From Candidatus Gastranaerophilales bacterium (lineage in GTDB: Bacteria > Cyanobacteriota > Vampirovibrionia > Gastranaerophilales > Gastranaerophilaceae): a DNA stretch of 64,000 nucleotides. The notes below the pieces were generated by a model. It searched no databases. It was given only the letters and a program-made list of their open reading frames with translations, and had not been told where the DNA came from. This document shows positions 8,439-17,846 of this stretch, one piece after another; positions within the stretch are counted from its first letter, which is position 1; every line of letters starts with the position of its first letter. The stretch lies in contig CALUVR010000004.1 of the NCBI GenBank assembly GCA_944324285.1, positions 1 to 64,000 of the forward strand, read 5' to 3'. A program made the translations under genes and the position numbers.

Positions 8439-9692
8439 ATGGATTTTATTGAAATTGCAAAAGCTGCCAAAAAAGCTTCTCTGGAAATTGCAGATTTGCC
8501 GGCTGATATTAAAAATAAAGCACTTTTAAAAGTCGCAGATGCAATTGAGGCGAGTAAAGATGAAATTTTTGCGGCAAATAAAGAGGATTTGGCAGCCGCA
8601 GAAACCCTTGTGCAGTCCGGCGAAATTAATAAATCCACTTTTAACCGTCTTAAACTCGACGAAAATAAAATGCGCGATATGATTCAAGGAATACGCGATA
8701 TCGCAAAATTAGACGATCCTGTGAATAAAAAACTTCTTGTAAGAGAACTGGATGAAGGGCTGACATTATATAAGGTTTCCTGTCCGATAGGGGTTTTGGG
8801 GATAATCTTTGAGGCGCGTCCTGATGTTATTTCCCAGATTTCGTCGCTTGCAATTAAATCCTCCAACGCTGTTATTCTGAAAGGCGGAAAAGAATCTAAA
8901 AACACAAACCGTACAATTCTCGGAATAATAAATTCCGCGCTTGAAAAAGTGGACGGTTTTCCGAAAAATGTATTAAATCAAGTTTTTTCACGTGACGACG
9001 TTGCGGAAATGTTAAAATGCGACAAATATATTAATCTGATTATCCCGCGCGGCGGCAACAGTCTTGTAAAATTTATTAAAGAAAATACGAAAATTCCTGT
9101 TCTCGGGCATGCCGACGGAATTTGCCATATCTTTGTCGATGAAAGTGCGGATTTGGAGATGGCAGAAAAAGTTATAGTTGACGCCAAAACTCAATATCCG
9201 AGCGCCTGCAATTCCGTGGAAACCCTTCTAATCCATGAAAACTTTACAGAAAAGGATAAATTACTTGCCGCCCTGCAGCTTGCAGAAATTAAACTGGAAT
9301 TCAACCCGGAAAGCTGGTCGCACGAGTACGGTGATAAAATTCTTTCTGTAAAAACTGTCCGTAATGTCGATGAGGCAATTGAACATATAAATACCTTTGG
9401 ATCCGGGCATACGGAAAGTATTATTACGAAAAATATTGAAAATGCAGAAAAATTTATGAACAAAGTGGATTCGGCAGGGGTATATTTTAATACCTCAACC
9501 CGTTTTGCAGACGGTTTTCGCTACGGCTTCGGCGCGGAAGTGGGAATTTCCACAAACAAAACCCACGCAAGAGGACCTGTCGGGCTTGAAGGTTTAACTA
9601 TTTACAAATACAAACTCGTCGGAAACGGACATATTGTAGCTGATTACGCATCAGGCGAAAAAACTTTCCACCACAGAGATTTGCCGCTATAG
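8439..9692 (+). CDS. proA: Gamma-glutamyl phosphate reductase
   Basis: Second step of proline synthesis: NADPH reduction of glutamyl-5-phosphate to the semialdehyde. It is an aldehyde-dehydrogenase-fold enzyme of 417 residues. Cys257 in YPSACNSVET is the expected catalytic cysteine; FEARPDV and LKGGKES are further family signatures. An AGAGG ribosome site precedes the ATG. It forms an operon with proB; no proC is in the window. Confidence 0.97.
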   Translation: MDFIEIAKAAKKASLEIADLPADIKNKALLKVADAIEASKDEIFAANKEDLAAAETLVQSGEINKSTFNRLKLDENKMRDMIQGIRDIAKLDDPVNKKLLVRELDEGLTLYKVSCPIGVLGIIFEARPDVISQISSLAIKSSNAVILKGGKESKNTNRTILGIINSALEKVDGFPKNVLNQVFSRDDVAEMLKCDKYINLIIPRGGNSLVKFIKENTKIPVLGHADGICHIFVDESADLEMAEKVIVDAKTQYPSACNSVETLLIHENFTEKDKLLAALQLAEIKLEFNPESWSHEYGDKILSVKTVRNVDEAIEHINTFGSGHTESIITKNIENAEKFMNKVDSAGVYFNTSTRFADGFRYGFGAEVGISTNKTHARGPVGLEGLTIYKYKLVGNGHIVADYASGEKTFHHRDLPL

Positions 9693-9693
9693 G

Positions 9694-10140
9694 TTAATGT
9701 TTTTTCATTTCTTTATGCAGGACTTCTTCAAATGAAACAATCGGTTTCATCTGATATCCGCAGTCGTCAGATAAGGCGCCGCCCATAGAGAAAAGTTCCT
9801 CCTGCGGGTATCTTCTGCAAATCCCGGGGCGAGTTTTGTGGATTTTACACTTATGCGTTTCTGGGTCTAAATTCATGCACTCAAACACAAGCCCTGTTTC
9901 ATCTTTATCTATAACCTTCAAATAAGTATAAAACCTGTGCAGGTATTTTAGTTTTTCAAACTCTTTTTCGTCCTGAATGACGTGTTTGTAGTGTTTTACA
10001 TAAATTTTTGTACAGCATTTACCGCAGGCTTTGCATTTGCCTGTGCGGTAATATTTCCGCCTCAGAATTTTTGAAAGGATAAATTTTCTGATTGGAAGAA
10101 TAAAATTTTCTATCTTTGTAACGATTTGTAAATCTTTCAT
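9694..10140 (-). CDS. YkgJ-family cysteine-cluster protein
   Basis: A 148-residue protein of the YkgJ zinc- or iron-chelating family. Cysteines are arranged as CKACGKCC near the middle, then CMNLDPETHKCKIHKTRPGI followed by C and RRYP, the usual family pattern. It has no signal peptide and probably acts in the cytoplasm. The function of the family is not established. An AGGGA ribosome site precedes the ATG. It converges with proA, two bases apart. Confidence 0.85.
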   Translation of the reverse strand: MKDLQIVTKIENFILPIRKFILSKILRRKYYRTGKCKACGKCCTKIYVKHYKHVIQDEKEFEKLKYLHRFYTYLKVIDKDETGLVFECMNLDPETHKCKIHKTRPGICRRYPQEELFSMGGALSDDCGYQMKPIVSFEEVLHKEMKKH

Positions 10141-10169
10141 TTCCCTACCCGCAAAAGAATTTTTTCAGG

Positions 10170-10284
10170 GGTATTTATAAGTACGTAACACTACCGAATT
10201 ATAAATACCATAACAATACTATAACATAACCAAAATAACCAACCTTGACCTCTTGATAATCAAAAATAAAGAGGTCTTTTTTTT
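10170..10284 (+). ncRNA. Possible small RNA in the divergent spacer
   Basis: The spacer between the YkgJ gene and the next plus-strand gene carries an 11-bp inverted repeat (GGTATTTATAA / TTATAAATACC, arms 10170-10180 and 10199-10209). It is followed by an intrinsic terminator (GACCTCTT / AAGAGGTC, then T8). The terminator has no plus-strand gene before it, and a TATAAT for the next gene lies after it (10303-10308). A short transcript would explain this layout; no promoter for it was identified. Confidence 0.35.
10247..10284 (+). terminator. Intrinsic terminator without an upstream gene
   Basis: An 8-bp stem GACCTCTT/AAGAGGTC with a 14-nt loop, followed directly by eight T. Confidence 0.8.
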
Positions 10285-10337
10285 ATTTGAAAAAAATGTT
10301 AATATAATTATTATGGTTATTTTTTAAATATAAGGAG

Positions 10338-11321
10338 ATGAATATGCTTCAGGATAGATACGGAAGATTGACAATAATTGTGGCTTTTGTGATTATCGGA
10401 GTGATACTGATGATGGCGCCCGGCATGAATTCTGATAAAGTAAGCAGTAATTCTCACAATTCAGCAGTTACGACACAGGAAAGTTCAACAGCTTCAACAA
10501 ATAATGGCTCTGCAACTGCTAATTCCGGTATGAATAATTATGAAGCATCATCGTCAACAGAAGGTTCCTCAACCCTTGTTTCACCGGAAAGACAAATGCT
10601 TGATTCCTGGGGGATGAGTGAGAGTGTAACTCAATCAGAACCTGAAGCGGAAGCTTCCCCTGAAGTTTCTGTACCTGTGGCTGCTCCCGATTACGAACCG
10701 GAAACCAGCGAAAATATTACTAAAACGGAAGTTGAGGGTACTTCTTCCCTTGAAAGTCATACCTCATCCGCAGAAGAAGCTGCACCAGCAGAACCTAAAA
10801 AAATTCTCAGGGTCGGAGAGAAGTGTTTTGCCGCTCCTAAAAAAACTGTTTTTATGCTGAATACAGAATGCAGCAAGGTAGCAACTCTTTTCGGACTTCA
10901 CGCTTGTCCTTTAAAAGATGTAAAAGATGAATGGGCAGGTGCCGTAAGAACTTGCGGCGGAATAGGCAGGATGCCTACAATGGATGATTTACTTGCGCTT
11001 GCGCGTGTTCTTTATTCAAGTAACAGTATTGCTATCAGCGAGAAAGATAAAGTTCAGATTAAGGCTTATGGTAAATTTTCGGAAAAGCCCAGCGGAACTG
11101 ACAATATGTCGTTTAATGATCTGATTTATGTACCGGATATTGCTCAAAAATTGTATATGCCGGAAGCGTCCGAAGAAGGATTTTCTATATGGGGAAATAC
11201 AGAAATCAGCCCTGAGTACGCACTTGCAGTAACCTATGGTAAAAATGCAGTAAAATACAATAGTGCTACTTTGCGTACTTCCGAAAATTTTTATACAATG
11301 TGTCAGGTTAGTTGTGAATAA
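10338..11321 (+). CDS. Membrane-anchored Ser/Thr/Glu-rich protein, unknown function
   Basis: Not recognised. A hydrophobic anchor lies at about residues 13-27. A long disordered linker rich in Ser, Thr, Glu and Asn follows to about residue 150. The C-terminal domain has about five cysteines and the phrase RMPTMDDLLALA. The shape (anchor, linker, cysteine-containing globular end) suggests an extracytoplasmic protein held in the inner membrane. The start has AAGGAG seven bases upstream. The C-terminal domain vaguely recalls Lcl/DUF1566-type domains, but I cannot confirm that. Confidence 0.8.
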   Translation: MNMLQDRYGRLTIIVAFVIIGVILMMAPGMNSDKVSSNSHNSAVTTQESSTASTNNGSATANSGMNNYEASSSTEGSSTLVSPERQMLDSWGMSESVTQSEPEAEASPEVSVPVAAPDYEPETSENITKTEVEGTSSLESHTSSAEEAAPAEPKKILRVGEKCFAAPKKTVFMLNTECSKVATLFGLHACPLKDVKDEWAGAVRTCGGIGRMPTMDDLLALARVLYSSNSIAISEKDKVQIKAYGKFSEKPSGTDNMSFNDLIYVPDIAQKLYMPEASEEGFSIWGNTEISPEYALAVTYGKNAVKYNSATLRTSENFYTMCQVSCE

Positions 11322-11577
11322 TTTTATGCGGCAGGCTGATTTAACTGTTTAATAAAAATACATTATTTGAAGGAGTTACTTTACAAGAAGATAGTTTATC
11401 CTGATTGTAGAGATATTCTATCGTACTTTTATAACTTGGGGAATAAGGGCATGCTTTTTGTATTTAGTATTACAAAATGTAACTAAAATTTAAGTTATGT
11501 TAATATGCCTGAAATCATGTCAACATCATGGTTTTGGAGATTATTAAGTCGGCTTATGTACACTTAATATAAAATAG
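11322..11577. other. Spacer with nothing recognised
   Basis: AT-rich, with no inverted repeat ending in a T-run and no tRNA. A 39-codon open frame near 11370-11490 lacks a properly spaced start codon and is not called. Confidence 0.5.
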
Positions 11578-11606
11578 TTGTCCGCGCATGGGAATAAGAG
11601 TACAAT
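11578..11606 (+). promoter_or_regulatory. Sigma-70 promoter of yggS-sepF
   Basis: TTGTCC, 17-nt spacer, TACAAT. The predicted start is near 11613, about 43 nt before the yggS ATG. Confidence 0.65.
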
Positions 11607-11655
11607 TAAAATATGCTCGTAAATGAGACATTTCTTGTAGAGGGTTAGATTATTT

Positions 11656-12318
11656 ATGTTTGAAACAGTAAAAAAAAATCTTACACGTATACAGGAAGAA
11701 ATCGCACCTTATACACCTAATATTATTGCAGTTACAAAATACTTCGGGCAAGATGCCATTATCGCTGCTTATCAGGCAGGGCTGAGAAATTTTGGAGAGT
11801 CCAGAGCTATTGAAGCTATTGAAAAAATTAATCAACTCCCTTCTGAGATAAGAAATAATTCAATATTCCACTTTATAGGTCATTTACAGACAAATAAAGC
11901 CAAAAGGGTTGTTGAACATTTCGATTATATTCATTCAATCGACAGCGTAAAACTTGCAAAAGCAGTATCAAATGCAGCGTTTGAGCTTGGAAAGGAGCAA
12001 AAAGTTCTGCTACAGCTTAATAACGCGCACGAAATACAAAAATTTGGATTTGATAAATCGGAATTGTATGAAGCTTTTGGCGAAATAAAAGCCCTTAAAG
12101 GAATAGATGTTAGAGGACTAATGAATATGGCGCCTTTAGGAGCTTCTGAGGACGAATTGGAATGTTTGTTTACGGAGGTTGTATCTGTAAGAAATACTTT
12201 GGAGGAAAAGTTTAACTGCTCACTCCCCGAAATTTCGATGGGAATGAGTCAGGATTATGTTATTGCGGCACGGTGCGGTGCTACAATGCTCAGAATAGGC
12301 AGAAAATTATTCAGTTAA
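11656..12318 (+). CDS. yggS: YggS/PipY-family pyridoxal phosphate homeostasis protein
   Basis: A single-domain TIM-barrel PLP-binding protein of 220 residues that buffers PLP and affects amino-acid metabolism. Lys28 in VTKYF is the expected Schiff-base lysine. The motifs FHFIGHLQTNK, GLMNMAP and MGMSQDY are family signatures. As in cyanobacteria and many Gram-positives, it is followed directly by sepF (gap of 32 bases), which ties it to the division cluster. Confidence 0.94.
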   Translation: MFETVKKNLTRIQEEIAPYTPNIIAVTKYFGQDAIIAAYQAGLRNFGESRAIEAIEKINQLPSEIRNNSIFHFIGHLQTNKAKRVVEHFDYIHSIDSVKLAKAVSNAAFELGKEQKVLLQLNNAHEIQKFGFDKSELYEAFGEIKALKGIDVRGLMNMAPLGASEDELECLFTEVVSVRNTLEEKFNCSLPEISMGMSQDYVIAARCGATMLRIGRKLFS

Positions 12319-12350
12319 AGTAAGATAAATTTAATAACGGAGGAAAAACG

Positions 12351-12851
12351 GTGGCAGTTGTTACAGACAAAATTAAATCAGTAGTTGATTTTTTGGTAAA
12401 AGGCTTTGAGCCGAGAGAATCTTTTGAAGATTTGGCAGATGAAATGAATGAAGAAGCTTATGAAGTTCAGGATAATCTTGCGATTGATCCTGCATATTCA
12501 TACCAGCCTAAACAGGATAAAACAAATGAATTAAAAGTTGTTAATCATCCGAATTACCGCGGATATGAAGTTCTTGTAATGGAACCTCGTTCATTTGATG
12601 ATGCTGCCCAGATTGTCCAACACCTTAAAGATAGAAAAACACTTGTTCTTAACCTTCATTTATTAGATAAAGAACAATCCCAGAGAACTATTGATTTTGT
12701 CTGCGGCGCTGCTCATGCCCTTAATGGCAAGCCTCAAAAAGTCGGCGATTTGGTATTTGTATTCACACCGAGCAACGTAACTTTGTCTGTAGATATAAAG
12801 ACAAATCAGAATAAATTTAATGATTCATTGTGGAGAGCACCTCTGCAATAG
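12351..12851 (+). CDS. sepF: Cell division protein SepF
   Basis: Membrane-associated Z-ring protein that links FtsZ to the membrane. It has 166 residues: an N-terminal amphipathic segment, a variable linker, then the SepF core from about residue 60 (FDDAAQIVQHL, VLNLHLLD, GAAHALNG). The GTG start has GGAGG seven bases upstream. It shares a promoter with yggS and stands two genes before ftsZ. Confidence 0.94.
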   Translation: MAVVTDKIKSVVDFLVKGFEPRESFEDLADEMNEEAYEVQDNLAIDPAYSYQPKQDKTNELKVVNHPNYRGYEVLVMEPRSFDDAAQIVQHLKDRKTLVLNLHLLDKEQSQRTIDFVCGAAHALNGKPQKVGDLVFVFTPSNVTLSVDIKTNQNKFNDSLWRAPLQ

Positions 12852-12894
12852 TCAATTATGGGATAAGAAGAAAGAGGATAGTTTTTAAAATAAC

Positions 12895-12921
12895 GGAACG
12901 ATTTTATCGTTCCTTTTTTTT
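12895..12921 (+). terminator. Terminator of yggS-sepF
   Basis: GGAACGAT / ATCGTTCC, 8-bp stem with a 3-nt loop, then eight T. Confidence 0.9.
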
Positions 12922-12962
12922 GCCTTGTGCAATTTATGGAATTATGATATGGTTTATCTGTT

Positions 12963-13766
12963 ATGAAAAATAAAACTTATGCGATAGCCTGTAATCCGAA
13001 TATTGAACGCTCTTTGCAGGTGCGTTTGAAGCTTGAAGCTGTATTAAAAAAATATAATATCTTTGCGGAAATCATAGATATTGACAGTTTAAAATCCGGG
13101 TATGATTTTGTATTTGTAATCGGCGGGGATGGTACGATTTTGAAAACGGCGAGATTTTATTCAAAAACCGAAACCCCTGTATTCGGAATAAATCTTGGAC
13201 GTTTAGGTTTCCTTTCTCAATCCTCTGAGGAAAATATCGAAAAATCAGTAAAATTGATAATGGAGGGAAAGTTTGTTGTTGAAAACAGGATTATGCTGCA
13301 GTATAAAAATTCCCTTGCATTAAATGATTTTGTGGTAAAAGGTTCTGTAACGGGCAGAACATCGCGTTTTACGCTGAAGATAAATGATAAACCTGTTTGC
13401 GACTATCTTGCGGACGGGATAATAATTTCAACGCCTACGGGTTCAACGGCATACGGGCTTTCTGCAGGCGGACCTGTTGTATTCCCGTCATTAAATGCGT
13501 TTGTGGTGGTTCCGATTTGCCCTCATACGCTTGCTGCGCGTCCGCTCGTAATTCCGGATAATGAGGTTATATCAATATCTTCGTGTTCCGGAGAAAAAAA
13601 CTATGTGATATCTGCAGACGGTCAGGAGTATTTTCAAACTTCTTCAGATATAATTATTTCTAAATCCCTGTATACGGCAAAACTAGCACTTTTAGACAAT
13701 ACAGATTTCTATTCAATTTTGAGAGATAAGCTTCACTGGGGAATTTCTCCGGCTCACATAAAATAA
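12963..13766 (+). CDS. nadK: NAD kinase
   Basis: Phosphorylates NAD to NADP. It has 267 residues with GGDGT at residues 54-58, NLGRLGFLS shortly after, and the second-domain signature STPTGSTAYGLSAGGP. All catalytic motifs are intact. It stands between the sepF terminator and the ftsZ promoter region. No clear ribosome site precedes the ATG (a TATGG...TTATCTGTT stretch precedes it). Confidence 0.95.
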   Translation: MKNKTYAIACNPNIERSLQVRLKLEAVLKKYNIFAEIIDIDSLKSGYDFVFVIGGDGTILKTARFYSKTETPVFGINLGRLGFLSQSSEENIEKSVKLIMEGKFVVENRIMLQYKNSLALNDFVVKGSVTGRTSRFTLKINDKPVCDYLADGIIISTPTGSTAYGLSAGGPVVFPSLNAFVVVPICPHTLAARPLVIPDNEVISISSCSGEKNYVISADGQEYFQTSSDIIISKSLYTAKLALLDNTDFYSILRDKLHWGISPAHIK

Positions 13767-13801
13767 TATATTAATTTTTGTTCATAATTGTTGCGAAATT
13801 A

Positions 13802-13838
13802 TTGTACTTTTTGCCTATTTAAAATAGTATGGTAATAT
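13802..13838 (+). promoter_or_regulatory. Two overlapping candidate promoters of ftsZ
   Basis: TTGTAC-N17-TAGTAT and, shifted by nine bases, TTGCCT-N16-TAATAT. Either would give a 5' leader of about 70-80 nt. Confidence 0.5.
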
Positions 13839-13843
13839 ACCAT
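13829..13843. promoter_or_regulatory. Palindrome over the ftsZ -10 box
   Basis: ATGGTA-ATA-TACCAT, a perfect 6-3-6 inverted repeat that includes the TAATAT -10 candidate. Position and symmetry fit a repressor operator; no regulator is identified. Confidence 0.45.
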
Positions 13844-13914
13844 TGGGGTGCACTTTAATAAAGGTGCAAATTAAAGAAGGCAAAAGTAAATATATAATAA
13901 AAGAGGTAAACATA

Positions 13915-15099
13915 GTGGAAAATTTCGTATCAGATATCTTTGCAAAGAAAGATGAATCAAATGCACAGACTCCTTCGCGTTCACCGGTAAATCCGACAAA
14001 AATAAAAGTTGTAGGTGTCGGCGGCGGCGGCGGGAACGCAGTTAACAGAATGATTAAATCAGGATTATCAGGTGTTGAATTCTGGTTAATGAATACAGAC
14101 TTACAAGTTCTTGAATACGGTCAGACAAAGAATAAAATTCAGTTAGGTGCAAAATCTACAGCAGGTCTTGGTGCAGGAGGAGATCCTTCCGTAGGTGAAA
14201 AAGCTGCAGAAGAAGCTCAGCAGGAAATTACAGAAGCACTTGATGGCGCTGATATGGTATTTATCACTGCAGGTATGGGTGGCGGAACCGGTACCGGTGC
14301 GGCTCCTGTAGTTGCTAAAATTGCTAAAGAACTCGGTATTTTAACAATTGCTGTAGTTACAAAACCGTTCTCTTGGGAAGGGCGCAAAAGACAAAATCAG
14401 GCTGCACAGGGACTTGAAAAACTTAGAGAAGCTGTTGATGCAGTGATTGTTGTTCCGAATGATAAATTGCTTCAAGTTGTTGACAGACAAGTATCTCTTA
14501 TGGAATCCTTTATTATTGTTGATGAAGTTCTTTTGAGAGGTGTTCAGGGTATATCTGATATCATTACGGTTCCTGGTCTTATCAACGTAGACTTTGCTGA
14601 TGTTAAATGTGTAATGCAGGCATCAGGCTCTGCGCTTATGGGTATCGGTCGCGGCACCGGCGAAGGCAGAGCTGTTAAGGCTGCTGAAATCGCTATTAAT
14701 TCGCAGCTGCTTGAATCTTCAATCAACGGTGCAACCGGTGTTATCGTTAATATCACCGGTGGTCCTGACATGACTCTCCATGAAATTTCTGACGCAGCCA
14801 ATATTATCCACGATGCTGTAACAGAAGATGCAACAGTTATTATCGGTACTGCCGTAAATGAAAATATCAATAATGAAATTCAGGTAACTGTAATTGCTAC
14901 GGGATTTGAATTGAAAAATGAATCTCCTGAAATTACAAAGAACGAAAATGCAATCAAACAAATGAGTGCCTCTGATTTCTTTGCAAGTTCATTTAATACC
15001 TCTGCAGGCGTCCAGCAGTCAAATGTAAGACGTTCAATCCAGCAGGGAGCTTCATCTAATTTCACAAACATAGAAATCCCTGATTTTCTGAAAAAATAG
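13915..15099 (+). CDS. ftsZ: Cell division GTPase FtsZ
   Basis: Tubulin-like GTPase that forms the Z ring. The nucleotide-binding glycine-rich loop is [14 protein letters not shown] near residue 30, and the tubulin signature [10 protein letters not shown] follows. The protein ends with the conserved C-terminal peptide IPDFLKK, the docking site for SepF and other partners. The GTG start is preferred because AGAGGT lies seven bases before it, giving 394 residues; an in-frame TTG 72 bases upstream has no ribosome site and sits in the promoter region. A short near-palindrome (TGCACTTT...AAAGGTGCA) lies in the leader. Confidence 0.97.
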   Translation: MENFVSDIFAKKDESNAQTPSRSPVNPTKIKVVGVGGGGGNAVNRMIKSGLSGVEFWLMNTDLQVLEYGQTKNKIQLGAKSTAGLGAGGDPSVGEKAAEEAQQEITEALDGADMVFITAGMGGGTGTGAAPVVAKIAKELGILTIAVVTKPFSWEGRKRQNQAAQGLEKLREAVDAVIVVPNDKLLQVVDRQVSLMESFIIVDEVLLRGVQGISDIITVPGLINVDFADVKCVMQASGSALMGIGRGTGEGRAVKAAEIAINSQLLESSINGATGVIVNITGGPDMTLHEISDAANIIHDAVTEDATVIIGTAVNENINNEIQVTVIATGFELKNESPEITKNENAIKQMSASDFFASSFNTSAGVQQSNVRRSIQQGASSNFTNIEIPDFLKK

Positions 15100-15123
15100 T
15101 GAAAAATTGATTATAAAACTTAG

Positions 15124-15153
15124 AAAAGCCTCCGGAGGTTTCGGGGGCTTTTT
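15124..15153 (+). terminator. Terminator of ftsZ
   Basis: AAAAGCCTCCG pairs with CGGGGGCTTTT (one G-U pair) around a 7-nt loop, ending in five T. Confidence 0.85.
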
Positions 15154-15181
15154 AGTTTATCCGGAAATTTTTCGTGTCCGG

Positions 15182-15252
15182 CAGTAAATCGAAAATTTTT
15201 CCAGCGTTGAGCAAATCCAGGAAACCAACGGCAAGCGGCGATATCGGATTAA
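15182..15252. repeat. Dispersed intergenic repeat, diverged copy
   Basis: Ends with AGCGGCGATATCGGATTA, an imperfect match to AGCRGCGACACTGGATTAG found near 58.69 and 63.48 kb. All three lie downstream of genes. Confidence 0.5.
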
Positions 15253-17454
15253 TTATTTCTTTTTATTTTTTGAATTTTTCTGATTACGCTGCTGCTGGGC
15301 GTGGGGATGTGCAGAATATGACGTTTGGATACGTTTAACGGAATAAACATCGGGGATTGCCTGTATGCAGTTGATGACCTTTTTCAGGGTTTCGACGTTA
15401 TCAAGTTCTATCCCGAGTTCTATGACCCCGATACGGTTACTTTTTGATTTCACGTTTGCATAATTAATGTTGATATTATTATCGGAAACGGCAGCTATAA
15501 TGTCTTTTAAAAGACCCATTTTTTCGCCTGTTTCAATGCGGATTGTGGTTGAATATGTTTTATTAATATTTTGTCCTGACCAGTGGATATCCATTAAACG
15601 TTCAGGCTGTACGTTTTCGAGTGTTTTACAGTCAATTCTGTGGACGGAAACTCCTTTTGAGCGCGTTACAACCCCGACGATAGGTTCACCCGGAATAGGA
15701 GAGCAGCAACGGGCAAATGAATACATTAAACCTTCAAGTCCGACAATATCCTTTTCGGATTTTTTTCTGTTTGAGGTATGGAAAGCATTTTCGACTGTTT
15801 TTTGCTGCGGCTTTTTAAGTTTATTTATAACTTTGTTAACTGTTGTTTCGCCATAGCCAAGCGCGGCAAAAAGGTCATCTGCGCTTTGATAATTCATTAA
15901 TTTTGCGACTTTATCAAATTCGCCCTGTTTCATATAGTCGTCAAAGACGGCTTTAGTGAGTTCGTGTTCAAGATTAGCTTTTCCTGTTTCAAGGTGGGCT
16001 TCTCGGTTATTTTTCTTGAACCACTGTTTAATTTTAGAGGCTGCCTGTTTTGTGACAACAAAGTTAAGCCAGTCAAGCCGCGGGGCAGGCGTTTTTGAGG
16101 TTAAAATCTCAACTATATCTCCGTTATTGAGTTTTGTGTCAAGCTGGGCAATTCTGCCATTTATGAGGGCGCCTACAGTTTTGTTGCCGACTTCCGAGTG
16201 GATACGGTAGGCAAAATCAACGGGAGTGGCATTTTTCGGAAGATCAAATACATCGCCGTTCGGAGTGAATGCAAACACCTGATCAGAGAAAAGGTCTAAT
16301 TTTACGGAATTTACGTAATCCTGAGCGGACGTCATATCTTTATCGTATTCAACGAGTTTTCTCATCCAGGAGAATTGTCTGTCTGATTGGGCGTCCGCTT
16401 TTTGGGAGCCTTTTTCTTTGTATCTCCAGTGAGCAGCAACCCCGTATTCCGCTACTTCGTGCATTTCCCATGTTCTAATCTGGACTTCCAGAGGTTTTGA
16501 GCGCGGTCCGATTACTGATGTGTGCAGTGATTGATACATGTTGCCCTTTGGCATTGCGATGTAATCTTTGAACCTCCCGGGAATCGGCTTAAATTGAGAA
16601 TGAATAAGCCCTAGAACTTCGTAGCATTCTTTTTCCGTATCAACAATTACGCGAACTGCAGTAATATCGTAAAGTTCGTGAAAGGCAAGGTTCAGACGCT
16701 TCATTTTTGCGTAAATACTGTAATAGTGCTTGGCGCGTCCCGTAATCTGAGCGTTTATCCCGCTTTTTTTGACGTCTTTTGAAATCTTATCTATTAAAAG
16801 TTGAACCGTCATTTCTCGTTCTGCTTTTGTCTGGGAAACAAGCTGTGCGATTTCAAAATATTTGTCGGGTTCAAGATACCTGAGTGATAAATCTTCAAGT
16901 TCTGCTTTTATTTTATAGATACCTAAGCGGTTTGCGAGCGGGGCAAAGATATCAAGAGTTTCTCTTGCAATTTTCTGTTGTTTTTGTGTTGCCATGAAGT
17001 TGAGTGTCCGCATATTATGCAGGCGGTCTGCAAGTTTAAGGAAGATAATCCTTATATCATTAGCCATTGCAATAAATAAACGACGGAAATTTTCTGCCTG
17101 ACGTTCTTCCTTAGATTTAAACTGCAATTTCCCGAGCTTTGTAACCCCCTGAACAAGCGTCAGAACATCTTTGCCGAATTTTGCTTCAATTTCTTCAGGT
17201 TTGGTATCAGTATCTTCTAAAATATCATGCAGAAATGCCGCAATAACCGTATGAGTATCAGCTTTTAAATTGACAAGAATTTTTGCGACTTCAACCGGAT
17301 GGATAATATATGGTTCTTCAGAAACTCTGTATTGACCATCGTGAAGTTTCTCCGCAAAATGGAAGGCTTCTTCAATTTGTTCAATATCCGCTTCTTCTCT
17401 GTTTTGCGCGATTAGTGTTTGTTTGATTTCATCAAATAGCGATTTTTCTGACAT
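15253..17454 (-). CDS. rel: Bifunctional (p)ppGpp synthetase/hydrolase (Rel/SpoT family)
   Basis: Makes and degrades the stringent-response alarmone. The 733 residues hold an HD hydrolase domain (His52, His76-Asp77, EDTDT), a synthetase domain with RFKDYIAMPKGNMYQSLH, a TGS domain near 395-460 and a C-terminal ACT domain near 655-725. Both catalytic halves look intact. There is no Shine-Dalgarno sequence; a good promoter ends nine bases before the ATG, so the mRNA may be leaderless. It converges with ftsZ. Confidence 0.96.
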   Translation of the reverse strand: MSEKSLFDEIKQTLIAQNREEADIEQIEEAFHFAEKLHDGQYRVSEEPYIIHPVEVAKILVNLKADTHTVIAAFLHDILEDTDTKPEEIEAKFGKDVLTLVQGVTKLGKLQFKSKEERQAENFRRLFIAMANDIRIIFLKLADRLHNMRTLNFMATQKQQKIARETLDIFAPLANRLGIYKIKAELEDLSLRYLEPDKYFEIAQLVSQTKAEREMTVQLLIDKISKDVKKSGINAQITGRAKHYYSIYAKMKRLNLAFHELYDITAVRVIVDTEKECYEVLGLIHSQFKPIPGRFKDYIAMPKGNMYQSLHTSVIGPRSKPLEVQIRTWEMHEVAEYGVAAHWRYKEKGSQKADAQSDRQFSWMRKLVEYDKDMTSAQDYVNSVKLDLFSDQVFAFTPNGDVFDLPKNATPVDFAYRIHSEVGNKTVGALINGRIAQLDTKLNNGDIVEILTSKTPAPRLDWLNFVVTKQAASKIKQWFKKNNREAHLETGKANLEHELTKAVFDDYMKQGEFDKVAKLMNYQSADDLFAALGYGETTVNKVINKLKKPQQKTVENAFHTSNRKKSEKDIVGLEGLMYSFARCCSPIPGEPIVGVVTRSKGVSVHRIDCKTLENVQPERLMDIHWSGQNINKTYSTTIRIETGEKMGLLKDIIAAVSDNNININYANVKSKSNRIGVIELGIELDNVETLKKVINCIQAIPDVYSVKRIQTSYSAHPHAQQQRNQKNSKNKKK

Positions 17455-17463
17455 GATATAATA

Positions 17464-17492
17464 ATATTACGAATTTTATTTCTTAATTTCAA
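17464..17492 (-). promoter_or_regulatory. Promoter of rel, close to the start codon
   Basis: Minus strand: TTGAAA, 17-nt spacer, TAATAT, then nine bases to the ATG. The usual start distance puts the first transcribed base within about three bases of the start codon. Confidence 0.6.
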
Positions 17493-17527
17493 GAAAAAAC
17501 GGTAAATTTCATACATAAGGATTACAG

Positions 17528-17806
17528 ATGTCAAAAGAAGACGGCTTAATTATAAAATTAAAAATTTCACCAAATGCTTCCAAAAACGAAATTATAAAAA
17601 CGGAAGAAGGGGTTAAGGTAAAGATTACGGCGCAGCCGATAGACGGCAAAGCTAATAAAGCTTTGATTGAATTTTTGTCAAAACATTTTAAAATCCCGAA
17701 ATCTTCTATTGAAATTCTCCGCGGTGAAACATCTAAAGAAAAAACTCTATTGATAAAAACCCGGGATGATGATAAAATTTCCATTATAAAAAACGTTTTA
17801 CAATAA
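17528..17806 (+). CDS. DUF167 / YggU-family protein
   Basis: A 92-residue cytoplasmic protein with the DUF167 signature: [13 protein letters not shown] at the start, [20 protein letters not shown] in the middle and KEKTLLI near the end. The family is widespread and of uncertain function. AAGGA stands upstream of the ATG. It is divergent from rel. Confidence 0.9.
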   Translation: MSKEDGLIIKLKISPNASKNEIIKTEEGVKVKITAQPIDGKANKALIEFLSKHFKIPKSSIEILRGETSKEKTLLIKTRDDDKISIIKNVLQ

Positions 17807-17846
17807 ACCCTTTGTGCAGGGTTTGAAATGAAAGGAGTTATGTTAA

